From contig CM044865.1 in the NCBI GenBank assembly GCA_024500155.1, positions 33,125,501 through 33,189,500 of the forward strand: 64,000 nt of DNA, given 5' to 3'. This document shows positions 34,741 through 44,455 of the stretch, one piece after another. A model generated the notes under the pieces. That model had not been told where the DNA came from, searched no databases, and saw only the letters and a list, made by a program, of their open reading frames with translations. This stretch comes from Chenopodium formosanum. Lineage: Eukaryota > Streptophyta > Magnoliopsida > Caryophyllales > Amaranthaceae. Every line of letters starts with the position of its first letter. The first letter of the stretch is position 1. The position numbers and the translations under genes were made by a program.

Positions 34741-35045
34741 TTGGTCTTCGGTGATACTCTTCAGGGTATTATCGCAACAAATGAAGATGGGTTCAGGCAA
34801 AGCAATCTTCGATCATGTTCCTTGGCTTGCGGAAGATGGTCACAAAGCGCTAAAAGGTCGTTTCAGGCGAAGCAATCTTCGATAGATTTCTTTAGCTTGC
34901 AGAAGTCTATCACGGCGGAATTGGAGGCGGTTACAGGCGTAGCAGTCTTCAGACGGTATTCCCTAGCTTGAGGAAGATCTTCAAAGTAGCAGGATTGCAT
35001 TCCCTAGCTTGTGGAAGGTTGTCACAATAGCAAACACAACAAAAC
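34741..35045 (+). repeat. Element A 3' region: about 70-bp imperfect tandem repeats
   Basis: Units with AAGCAATCTTCGAT and TTGC-GGAAG recur near 34798, 34868 and 34938, a period of about 70 bp, with a partial unit to 35030. The position, before the PPT, matches the 70-bp array of element B, but the unit sequences differ strongly. Confidence 0.7.
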
Positions 35046-35241
35046 GGTTACCTCTAGAGACACGTGCTCGATGGTGCAAGATACGCGTTTCTTAACTCTC
35101 TTATCTATTTTAACAAAAGATAGTTTGCAGGTATTGGCGTTACAAGAATGATTTATGATTGTAGAACGTTCTGAATCATTCTCCGTCCCTATCGCTACTT
35201 TGACTTTTGTTTTTGAAACTTGCGTTTCTCCAAACTTACTC

Positions 35242-35255
35242 AAAGTGGGGGCTTC
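35242..35255 (+). promoter_or_regulatory. Element A polypurine tract
   Basis: AAAGTGGGGGCTTC directly precedes the 3' LTR and is identical to the PPT of element B. Confidence 0.92.
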
Positions 35256-37150
35256 TGTAGACACCCATTTGTGTCTCCCCAAAACCAAACCCAGTGATGA
35301 GTACCTTTCACGTCGAATCATAATCGAATGAAGTGAAAGTGTGGAAGCTTAGTGTGGCGGTTAGTTTTTAATTCTTTTCTTTCTCTCTGTTTTCGAAAAC
35401 CTATTTCATGAAAATAGCCAATCAAGTATAGTTTAGTTCATAGCAAGGTTCCAATAATAGTGTAGTTGGATTAGGCTCAAAAAGATCTTTCCAACGATAT
35501 ATTATAAGCTCAATTCCGATGAATAATGAAGAAGTTATGGCCAAATTACTAAACTGGTCCCGGTTTGATTTTTATATGCGGCCCAATGATCTAGAGGAGG
35601 GCTATTATGATTAATCATTCCTAATGCAATTAGGATTGGTTTTTGTCTTCTAGAATCTTCTAGAAGGTTCTTTTGAATCCTAATGTAATTAGCATTGATA
35701 ATTGAGTTTTAAGAGTTTTATTTAGAATAAAAGAAGTGTTTTTAAGGAAATTACAGTTTTACCCTTCGTACGCTTAAATTTTATCAAAATAAGAAAACGC
35801 GTGGAAAAACTGATTGCAGCGCCTCACTATAGTTTGTTGCCTGGCGACAGGACTAGCATCGCAGCGACACGTCTGTCACCTGTTGATAGGGGCGTGTTTG
35901 GCAACAGCGTCGTGTCTTATTCTTTTTGAAACTCTGATTCTTTTTATCATAATCTGTCTAATTTTCTTTATAAATAGCCTCCTAAAACCTCCATTTTCAA
36001 TCACCAACTCTCATCAAGAAATTCTTGATACTCTCTCTCTCTCTTTTCTAAACTAGCCTTTTCTCAAATACAAAATTCCGCATTCACAAGATCTAGACAC
36101 ACCTAACATAGTTCGAAGTTGCCTTCTCCCTAGACGTGAAAGGTTTGATTTATGAGGGTTTGGTCCCAAATATAGTCTAAACTTTCTTAATCTTTATTTA
36201 ATTTAATTGTTTAATTTTATATTTTCCTTGAAGTTACTAAAGTGTGTATTTTGTTATTAGAAAGAGATACGAGGCATCCAAGTAAGTGCTTTAATTGTTT
36301 AATTGATAATTTGATATAGAAATCATGCTTAGGTTGTTATTTTGATTCCTAGTATCATGTTAGGATGTTTTATTGCTTCCTAGTTTTATAATTAGGGTGA
36401 TTTGCTTATATCAATTATGATTTTTGTGATGCTTCCTATTTCTTTCCTAATATCATGTTAGTATCATGTTAGGGCTAAAGCTTTGATCTTTATTGTTTAG
36501 TGACATGCTAGGGTTTGGTATTAATCTTGTTAGTATCATGCCTAGGGTCTTGTTGTTATTATGCTTTAACATGATTATGATTATTTTTATGATTCATGAT
36601 TATTGTAATTATTATTGTTATTATTATTTTACTTGATGTTTATTGTTATTGCTTGATCATGCCTTTTATGCATGTTTAAAGGGAATTGATACATGTAATC
36701 ACGCTTAATAAGATAATTATTAATCTTGTTTAGGGTTAATATGATTATAATCCAAGTGATCGCCAATAATCGATTTATTTGTGCATTAAATTCAACCAAC
36801 ATAGATTAAACAGGTTTAGGGTAAATCTATTGATTGTATGTTAGTCAGAAAGTGCACATGAATACGAGAAGAATAAAGTAGAGGCCTATTATTAGGGCAG
36901 GTTCTTTCTCTTTTAGATTGGATTTGTACCTTTATCCCCGAACTTCAAGTCTTGGTTCTAGACCTATTGGAGTTAACGATCTCTTGGATCGTTAAGGGGT
37001 GTAACCTTTACCCTGTGAACGGTTTACAAGCTCCTAAAACTTGTTGGCGACTCTTTTGCTCTAGCTTCTTTCCCTTTGGACGCCACCATGCTTAAGTGTA
37101 TGATCACAGTGGGGTTCAAGTTTAAGGTAATGCTAGAAATATACCCTACA
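35256..37150 (+). mobile_element. Element A: 3' LTR
   Basis: It begins TGTAGACACCC at 35256 and ends TACCCTACA at 37150 (1895 bp). The PPT on its left makes it a 3' LTR of a plus-strand element. GCTAT (37151-37155) is the expected TSD; the partner is left of the window with the 5' LTR. TATAAATA is at 35969-35976, followed by GCCTCCTAAAACC. It lacks the long TAT tract of the solo LTR. Confidence 0.92.
35816..35976 (+). promoter_or_regulatory. Element A LTR promoter: TGTTGCCTGGCGACA dyad and TATA box
   Basis: The GC-rich block 35816-35916 holds TGTTGCC-T-GGCGACA at 35835-35849 (one mismatch from perfect symmetry), then GCGACAC, CTGTCACC and TTGGCAACAGCG. TATAAATA (35969-35976) is 53 bp downstream of the block. 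The 15-mer differs by one base from the one in front of antisense gene 2. Confidence 0.7.
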
Positions 37151-37690
37151 GCTATGAAAAAGCAGGATATGATTCTGAATCTAGTGTCGCAAAGGAGTAG
37201 ATTCATCAATTTCAGAGGAAATATGCAAGGGGAAATTCTGCCAAGCATACCTCGCAAAAGAGCAAATTCTAAAAAGATGTTGAAGATCCTCTTATGCCAT
37301 ACCACAAGAGTCACAGTAGTCCTCTATATCTATACCCCGTTGGGCTAAGTTTGACTTAACTGCCAACCCATTAACCACTAACTTCAACAGGAACAGACTC
37401 CATTTCGGCGGTATATTGAGCTTCCAGATGAGACTATAAAAATTATATTCAAAACAAACTTCCTGTTGCAAAGAAATATCACACACTAGAAAAGCATATC
37501 CCGTCTTAACAGTGTACACCCCGGAGGCATGGTGCCCCAATAAAGCATATCCTTTAGAATTTTTGTTTCCTATAACTTTTGAAATGGTGTAAAAGACAAT
37601 GATTTTAAAAATGTGTTGTAAGTGGCCTGTCATCTGCTCTCTCATGATGCAGCTTTGTTCTCTAATTACTTTATTGTACATTGCATTTTG
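37151..37690 (-). pseudogene. LINE (L1-type) fragment with zf-RVT domain
   Basis: The 130-residue minus-strand frame 37681-37292 reads ASGVYTVKTGYAFL, then LIWKLNIPPKWSLFLLKLV, then NLAQRGIDIEDYCDSCG, the pattern of the zf-RVT domain at the C-terminal side of plant LINE reverse transcriptases. Past a stop near 37292 the same frame continues with LQHLFRICSFARYAW, also typical. Element A inserted on its left. The RT domain itself is not present in the window. Confidence 0.8.
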
Positions 37691-38175
37691 TGGGAAGAAA
37701 ATCTGTCTGAAATTGATTTTGCAAAGATCCTTTAGACTACGAAGGGGTCAAGGGATTTTTTGATGGTGCACTCCATTCATAGGATCGAATCGATGTGGGT
37801 CAAATTACATTTGCATTTTATTTGTCATGATTCAATTACTCACAAATTTAGTCATTTGCAGTTATTCTGTCAATATTCTTGACACCAATTCTTGGTTTCA
37901 CTGTTGAAGATATTCCTATAGTGAATAGGTTAATGTCTGAGCTATGTTCAGTTTTTTAAATGAATATATAATAGTAAAAAATTGTATGTAGTTGGGAAAT
38001 CCCATTTATATAGCGTTCATTTGAACGTAGCAGGAGGAAATAATCCTGAGCAAGGAAGAACAAGGGATCATAATTAGTGAATTATTGTTTAATGAATTTA
38101 AAAGATGATGTGTTTGGTTAGTGATGGTTGTGAGTTATATTTGATTTTTTCTTGAACATATTCGCGTTTATGTAG
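37691..38175. other. Intergenic or intronic DNA without recognisable feature
   Basis: AT-rich, no domain, no clear repeat. Its end, ...GTTTATGTAG at 38175, looks like a 3' splice site preceding the exon at 38176. Confidence 0.5.
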
Positions 38176-38346
38176 GCGCGGTCGAAAGCCATAATTAAGG
38201 CGCGTAAAAAGAAAGTAGCTAGTAAAGGGAAGAAGAAACTGAAATCTAATCAAGTTTATGAGAAAGAGGAATTAAAGAACTCTAATGAATATGGTTCTAA
38301 AGAAGCTAGTTATGATGAATTTGACGGCGATGAATCTTATTCTTAA
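38176..38346 (+). CDS. Candidate terminal exon of a host gene (56 codons)
   Basis: An open frame starts immediately after TGTAG and runs to TAA at 38344-38346. It is lysine-rich at first (ARSKAIIKARKKKV, then KGKKKLKS) and acidic and serine-rich at its end (DEFDGDESYS), resembling a nuclear-protein tail. I do not recognise the family. Codon use lacks transposon motifs. The TAA coincides with the first bases of a copia LTR fragment, so the native gene probably continued further. Only a transcript or protein match could show it is a gene. Confidence 0.35.
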   Translation, partial: ARSKAIIKARKKKVASKGKKKLKSNQVYEKEELKNSNEYGSKEASYDEFDGDESYS

Positions 38347-38652
38347 AAGGAATGGTGCCCTTTGAACAAGTGTATTATTCTGATAGAGGGTTCAGAATTA
38401 TTAGAAAGCTAATTATTTTGTGAGGTCAAGTGATCGGAATGCCTAGCTGGAGGCCGCTTCCAATATTATTAATGCATAATTAATATTATAATTTAATCTT
38501 GATTGGACCCTTTGGGTTACACCCAATCGAGTAATCGAACCGAAACGACATCCCATTTAAATCTTAGAGCGTCAAAGCCGAGTTGATTTTATGAATCGAG
38601 CAGACGAGAAAATATTTCAAATGACAAGTCAACGCCCATAGACCTAGCCTCG
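38344..38652 (+). mobile_element. Copia LTR fragment, element C family
   Basis: TAAAAGGAATGGTGCCC at 38344 matches the LTR start TGAAAGGAATGGTGTCC of element C, and the match continues through the GTATTATTCTGATAG and GGTCAAGTGATCGGAATG stretches. It is cut at 38652 by Athila element E. Confidence 0.85.
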
Positions 38653-40300
38653 TGATGTGTCTATTCTATATAGTATTTTACCCCCGTCCCTTGGTCATAA
38701 TTAGTAGTGTTTTTGGCTCTTTAGAGCCACTTTTATTACTAATTGGTGTTTTCTAGTGTTTTCGTAGATTTGGTTGACTTTTGCAGGGATTTATGCTTTT
38801 GGAGTATTTTCCCGAGATATTTTGGAGCAATCACGAGCACTGGAGAAGCACGACCAGAGTTTATAGCCCGGGGCCGGTTGGAGCCATCGAACCGGTGATT
38901 AAGGGCTTGGTAGAGGTGATACAGGGGCGTTTGGACCGAGTATTCAAGACCCAAAGAGGAAACCCAAATTGGCCCGAAGAATTGGAGCCCAATCGAAGTC
39001 CAAATATTGGCCCAAATGATTCGCCCGGCCAAAAAGGCTGGCGCTCAGAGGAGCGCGCGGTGACGCGCCCGGCCGGGCGCGAGATTGTTATTAGAGGTGA
39101 AAAAAGGCGCGCCCGATCGGGCGGTGCCTCGCCCGATCGGGCGCGTCTTTATTTAGGAAACAATTAGAGTCGTTTTAATTTGTTTTAGTTTAGGATTTTT
39201 GTACGGAGTATAAATACTCCTCCGTAATACGATTTTAGCACCTTTTCTTCTTCTCTTAATCCTTTCTCCTAGACTTTCTCTCTCTACTTAGTTTTCTCTC
39301 TCTAATCTCTCTCTAAACCTTTGTTCTTATTTCTTTGATTAATTCCAGATTTATTTTGGTGACGATTTCTCTTCCCTTAATCTTAGTTATTTATTTTATT
39401 CCTTTGATCATGATTTATTTTATTGCTTTGCTTAGTTTATATTTAATTATGTGTGAGTAGTATAATTTCTAGGGTTTATGGGGATCTAATAAATAATATG
39501 AAGGGGTAAATTATTGTTGTTGATTATCAATGCTAGATTAATTTCCTATTGATTGATTTAATGCTCTGTGACTAGATTAGGCCTATCTTTTATGCATGAG
39601 TTTGACAATATTGACTCAAGAATCGAGAGATGAGAATTAATGTTTAGGTCTAGTTTCAATAGGCAAGTTAATTTATAAATGGTTAGGTCAAGATTCGAGA
39701 GATGAGATTTAATACCGATAAATTAATTGTGTGATTGTAATACGTAGCGAGAGCCCTTTACAATCTGGTTAATTGATGCATTAATGATTGACTACTATTG
39801 ATTATTGGTATTACATGATAATTTCTTGTTGAACTGTTTTAATGTTTTACAATTGCGGCTTGTAAAAGTATAGCAATATTAAATTGATGAATCGAGCAGA
39901 TGTTAATTTGATATTAAAGGCTATTTTCAATAAGAACTTAGATCTAGTAAATTGCGAGAGCCTGTTAGATCTATGTTGATTAATAAATTGCGAGAGCCTG
40001 TTAATCATGTTATTTATGCCATGTCAATGATTGATTACCCTGTTTTACCCTGGAGTATTATTTATTGGTGAACCTATGCCCTAGATCCTTTTATATATTA
40101 TTTTCTCCCTTTTCCTACTCTTTTTAGTTTAGTTTCATATTCAACTTTTAATATTGGTTACTTAAATAATTTAGAGTATAATATTTAATTAGGAGTAAAA
40201 AGACTTGTTTCCCTGTGGAGATCGACCCTACTTCCCTATCTACCTTAGTTAGTGATTTAGGAAATTACTTTTGATCAGGAGATACGACTTTACCCTGTCA
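38653..40300 (+). mobile_element. Athila element E: 5' LTR, 1648 bp
   Basis: It begins TGATGTGTCTATTC at 38653 and ends ACCCTGTCA at 40300, three bases before the PBS region. The same termini are seen at the homologous LTR of element F (59766-61125). CCTCG (38648-38652) is the expected TSD. TATAAATA lies at 39209-39216. Polypyrimidine CTCTCT runs follow the TATA box. Confidence 0.9.
39037..39216 (+). promoter_or_regulatory. Athila E LTR promoter: three CG-rich palindromes and TATA box
   Basis: Perfect palindromes lie at 39064-39081 (CGCGCCCGGCCGGGCGCG), 39110-39123 and 39130-39143 (both CGCCCGATCGGGCG). The TATA box at 39209-39216 is itself inside an inverted repeat GGAGTAT-AA-ATACTCC. The spacing is about 65 bp. 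Confidence 0.7.
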
Positions 40301-40305
40301 AAATT

Positions 40306-40323
40306 TGGCGCCGTTGCCGGGGA
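40306..40323 (+). promoter_or_regulatory. Athila E primer-binding site
   Basis: TGGCGCCGTTGCCGGGGA, the usual PBS of plant Athila elements (tRNA-Asp type from general knowledge), three to five bases after the LTR end. Confidence 0.9.
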
Positions 40324-40435
40324 AACGGTTTTATTTTTATTTCTGATTATTTTTGTAGTCTAGATTATTTCCCTTTTGTCTCAGAGAGCGTTAGTTCTCT
40401 GAGACAAATCTCATATTTGCATCTAGTTTTTGTTT

Positions 40436-41605
40436 ATGCCTAGGTGTTCCAGATCAGGTTACATCCCATTCGATCCTGAGATCGAACGTTCCTTCCATAG
40501 ACAGAAAAACTTATACAAGCAAATCCTGGCGGATTCTGGTGATAATAACAATAATCACCGAGATTCTCCAACTGGTTCTAGCAATTCAGAGGCATCATCA
40601 GACACAGAATCAGAGATGGCGGTTCCAAAGAAGCTTAGTGATTATTCATAACCAAAGCTTACGGATTTTCCACATCTCACCCCTACTCCGGCTCTAGATG
40701 GGGTTCAATTCGAAATCAAACCCCAATTTATAACGATGATAGAGAGGAAGCAATTCAGTGGAGCCAAGGGTGAAGACCCGAATCTTCACATTGCCGACTA
40801 TTGTCAATATTGCAACACAATAAGGCAAGCCGGGGTCACTGAAGACCAAATCAGGGAGATTCTCTTTCCCTTTTCTTTAACTGGAAAAGCTAAATTGTGG
40901 TTTAATGGTTTAAATAGAACTACACTTGGTATAACTGACTGGGAAATTCTTGTTTTGAATTTTTATAACAAATATTATCTTGCAGAGAGAACAACAATAG
41001 TACGGAGTGCGATTCAGAACTTCGCCCAAGAAGCCGATGAGTCTTTATATGAGGCTTGGGAGAGGTTCAAGGACTTACAAAGAGAATGCCCTCACCACAA
41101 TTTAGCACAATGGCAGTTAATCCAAGCCTTTTATAACGGCATTGGAAATTCTTCTAGAATAATTTTAGACTCTACAGCTAGTGGGAGATTTATGAATCTT
41201 AATGTTGATGATGCAGGTCACGTTATTGAAGATATGGCGATACATAATTCCCAATATGGGAATTCCAGAGGATTTGCTAACAAGGGCAAACATAGCGTCG
41301 ACTCTGTATCCTTTTTGCAAGCTCAACTAACCTCTATTTGTCATAAATTAGATAATCTGAGCACTGCTGATGTAGCTAATGTTTCTGCGATTAATAATAA
41401 TTCTAATGAGGCTTTCTGTGAAAATTGTGGTATTGTAGGTCATTGGGAGCAGGATTGCAGGAGTTCCGTGGAGCAAGTTAATGCCTTTCAAGCTTATAAG
41501 CAGAATAACCCGTACTCCAACACTTACAATCCTGGGTATCGGAATCATCCATACCTTTCCTACTGGAGCACTAATGTTCAAAATCCACCACCACAAGAAC
41601 CATAG
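40436..41605 (+). pseudogene. gag: Athila E: gag
   Basis: The ATG at 40436 starts MPRCSRSGYIPFDPEIE, a start shared with element F. A TAA at 40649 replaces a CAG codon seen in F, and a TAG at 41603 again replaces CAG. Between them is the retrotransposon gag core: KAKLWFNGL, DWEILVLNFYNKYYL, SLYEAWERFKDLQRECPHH and LIQAFYNGI. A CCHC knuckle CENCGIVGHWEQDC lies near 41418-41460. Only two nonsense changes break it. Confidence 0.9.
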
Positions 41606-43237
41606 GTGCCACAGCAACAGCAGCAGAAATACTATCATCCCAATGCTGGCCACAAGAATCAACCACAACAACACCCCTCATCTTCAGACCCTTCTTTAGG
41701 GGAAATTAGAGCAATGTTGGTTAATATGCAAAAGCACATGGAGAGCAGAGATAAGACAATTGATCAAATTCTAGCGCATAACAAAATTGTAGATAATCAA
41801 ATTGCGCAACTCTCTGCTACTCTACAAGCACGCCAACAGGGAGCCCTGCCGGCACAGCCGACTAGGCCTACGGATCAAGCATTTGCAATTACTTTAAGGA
41901 GTGGTTCAAACTATGAAGGGCCCTCTATGCCCAGAGTTGATGAACCTATTTTATTACATAATGCTAATCTTGATTGCATTAAACCAAACAATGTAGTTGC
42001 TAGCCCGGCAGGGCTAGAGGATAATACTAACACATCTAATCCTACATTGCAGGGTAAAACTCCGGAGAAGGTGGCTACTCCAGACAAAGAGAAGAATGCT
42101 CAGAAGCCAATTATCAAACTTCCTTTCCCCAATCGTCAATTGAAGACAAACTTGGATAAGCAGTTTGGTAAGTTCCTGGAGGTGGTTAAGGATTTGAAGG
42201 TAACAGTTCCCTTTACTGAATTGATCACACAAATCCCCTCATATGCAAAATTTATGAAAGAAATTTTGACGAGAAAAAGGTTTATTAGTGAGGTAGAGAC
42301 AGTAGCTTTCACTGCAGAGTGTAGTGCCGTACTTCAAAATAAGTCTCCACCTAAATTGAAAGATCCGGGTAGTTTTTCTATCCCTTGTCATATTGGTAAT
42401 ATTCTGATTGATAATGCATTATGTGATTTGGGTGCTAGTGTTAGCGTCATGCCATTATCTGTGTGTTCTAAGTTGAATATGGGTAAATTAAAAGCTACCA
42501 ATATAACTCTACAAATGGCTGACCGTTCTTTCAAATACCCCCTAGGTGTTTTAGAGGACGTCCCCGTTAGAGTAGGTAAATTTTATATACCTGTAGACTT
42601 TGTTGTTCTTGATATGGCTGAGGATATGCAAACCCCAATTATTTTGGGTAGACCATTCCTTAACACTGCAGGAGCAGTCATAGATGTTAGAAGTGGTAAG
42701 CTAACACTATCTATAGGGGACGATAAAGTGGTTTTTAATCTGAATAATACCCTCAAAAGCTCCATGACTGAGGAGAAATGTTTCAGTGTTAATGTGGTTG
42801 TAAATTATTCTAATAAGCCCCAAGCTCTTGAAAAAGATCCCTTGGAGGCGGTATCTTGCGTTGCATCTCTTTCAGATGAGATAGACAAATGGCAGAAGGA
42901 AGTCGATGCAATAGAAAGAGCATTCTACAATGTTGGTCTTGGTTTCGAGGATGAACAAGTGGAACCGATAGAGCAAGTTGTGCGAATCGAGCCTACGGTA
43001 AGTGTTCCGCCAGATCGAGTTGCAAGTGTTGAACACAATGACAATTTGAAGCAACATTCGATCGAAGAAGGGTTTTTAGTGCGTAGCATTGAATATCCCC
43101 CAGTCCAAGTCATGGAGGATCCACCAGATAAGGCGAATTGGCGTCCCACAGGTTATCTCAGGAAGCCGCATCGCAGCCTAAACATTGCTAGACCGGGTGA
43201 GAAACCACCCGATCAAGCGTTAGGCCAAGGGTCTTAG
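41606..43237 (+). CDS. Athila E: gag C-terminal part and aspartic protease, 543 residues
   Basis: The frame is open and continues gag past the TAG. A glutamine-rich linker is followed by the conserved AFAITLRSGSNYEGP, KPIIKLPFPNR and PSYAKFMKEIL segments. The protease has its active site in LCDLGASVSVMPLSV near 42421-42465 and the second loop IILGRPFLNTAGAVID near 42637-42690. The RT that should follow is missing: after the stop at 43237 only the spacer with GGGAGGCAACCC remains, which in Athila elements normally comes after pol. So pol was deleted between protease and that spacer. Confidence 0.85.
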   Translation: MPQQQQQKYYHPNAGHKNQPQQHPSSSDPSLGEIRAMLVNMQKHMESRDKTIDQILAHNKIVDNQIAQLSATLQARQQGALPAQPTRPTDQAFAITLRSGSNYEGPSMPRVDEPILLHNANLDCIKPNNVVASPAGLEDNTNTSNPTLQGKTPEKVATPDKEKNAQKPIIKLPFPNRQLKTNLDKQFGKFLEVVKDLKVTVPFTELITQIPSYAKFMKEILTRKRFISEVETVAFTAECSAVLQNKSPPKLKDPGSFSIPCHIGNILIDNALCDLGASVSVMPLSVCSKLNMGKLKATNITLQMADRSFKYPLGVLEDVPVRVGKFYIPVDFVVLDMAEDMQTPIILGRPFLNTAGAVIDVRSGKLTLSIGDDKVVFNLNNTLKSSMTEEKCFSVNVVVNYSNKPQALEKDPLEAVSCVASLSDEIDKWQKEVDAIERAFYNVGLGFEDEQVEPIEQVVRIEPTVSVPPDRVASVEHNDNLKQHSIEEGFLVRSIEYPPVQVMEDPPDKANWRPTGYLRKPHRSLNIARPGEKPPDQALGQGS

Positions 43238-43746
43238 GAATTGTACTTGGTAAGAAGGTCGTGCAGGACCTAGATAAACCAGCGCTTTGCGGGAGGCAAC
43301 CCGTATTTTTAATGTTTTTTTTTTTTTTTAGACCAGTTTTTGTTTTCGTTTTCTTATGTGAGGAGAGATGAGGGAATTTAATAAGTTTTATGAGTATTTG
43401 TACAGGTTTGAAGGAAAAGAGTTAGACAAATTTTTGAGAACAGAAAGAAATTAGCATTCTCCGATTTAGTCTCGGGCCCGACCGGGCGACGCTCGCCCTA
43501 TCAGGCGTGAGAGTAGAGTTCCAAAAACACGAATTTTTGCCCGACCGGGCGCGAATTTTGACGTTTACGGACTAATTTTCTCTCTCTAAAACTCAAATTT
43601 TCTTTGACTTCTCTCTAATATTTCTCCCCCATTACCAATCCAAATTCAAAACTTTTTATATATTTGTAATCCTCTCTTCATCCTCTTCACTCTCATACAA
43701 AATTTTTTCAGTTTTAATTCAAAATATTTTCGACCCATTTCTCTAC
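43238..43746 (+). promoter_or_regulatory. Athila E spacer with an internal promoter-like block
   Basis: The near-palindrome GCCCGACCGGGC occurs twice (43476-43487 and 43539-43550) in a CG-rich block, followed by CTCTCTC tracts and a TATA-like TTATATAT at 43657-43664, about 85 bp before the ATHILA ORF-1 ATG. The motif and order match the LTR promoter of the same element. A T-run lies near 43316-43328. Confidence 0.6.
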
Positions 43747-44455
43747 ATGGCTTCAAAGAGGGCAAGATCAATTTTTGGTAGGAGCTCCAGTTCGAGGGAG
43801 GAGTACGACCCAGACTTACAGCTCCCGTATTGGCCGACGATTCGGATCGTGAGCCGGGAACAGAAAGAACGATTGGAGCATTTGGTCGTTCGTGAGGTAA
43901 TCCCTTCTCGGTGGTTACACCGCCCTACCTTAGAATCATATGGTTTGTTTGATTATGTTAAACGATTTTTGAATGATATTGGCATGAGAAAATTCGCTGA
44001 CATGCATTATCCTACATACCGAGAACTTACATGTGAATTTTTGTCCACTTTTCATGTTGTTAGTAGTAGAAATGGACCTAATTTATTTTTCAGGTTAAAC
44101 AATAGAAATATTAGTTTAACTTTTGTTGAATTTTGTAAAATTTTTGAATTAAATTCTGAATTATCTCACAAGTGGCATGAAGATTATAAAATGGGTGATT
44201 TATATTTTGCTTTGACTGGTTTACCTGCCCCCGACCCCCAACATGCTAGTACCAAACCCATTCACCACCCTGTCTCGAAAATCTGGCAAAGGTTTGCGGG
44301 ATTGTGTTTCTTGGGTAGGGCCGAGCCTCATAACGCTTAAACCAACGAACTAGCTATAATAGGACACTATGTATACGGGTTCGAGAAATTGAACATAGGC
44401 AGGTTCATAGTTCATCACCTGAGTCGGCATGCCACAGCCAGCACCACTTCCAAGT
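43747..44455 (+). pseudogene. Athila E: ATHILA ORF-1 protein, truncated
   Basis: The 197-residue frame from 43747 contains the IVSREQKERLEHLVVREV, FNDIG-like and YPTYRELTCEFLSTF segments and the CFLGRAEPHNA ending that I associate with the ATHILA ORF-1 family, the extra ORF after pol in Athila elements. A TAA at 44338-44340 interrupts it, but the frame continues with NELAIIGHYVYGFEKLNIGRF and HHLSRHATAS to a stop near 44455, where homology ends. The function of the family is not known; it has been compared with env-like genes. Confidence 0.75.
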
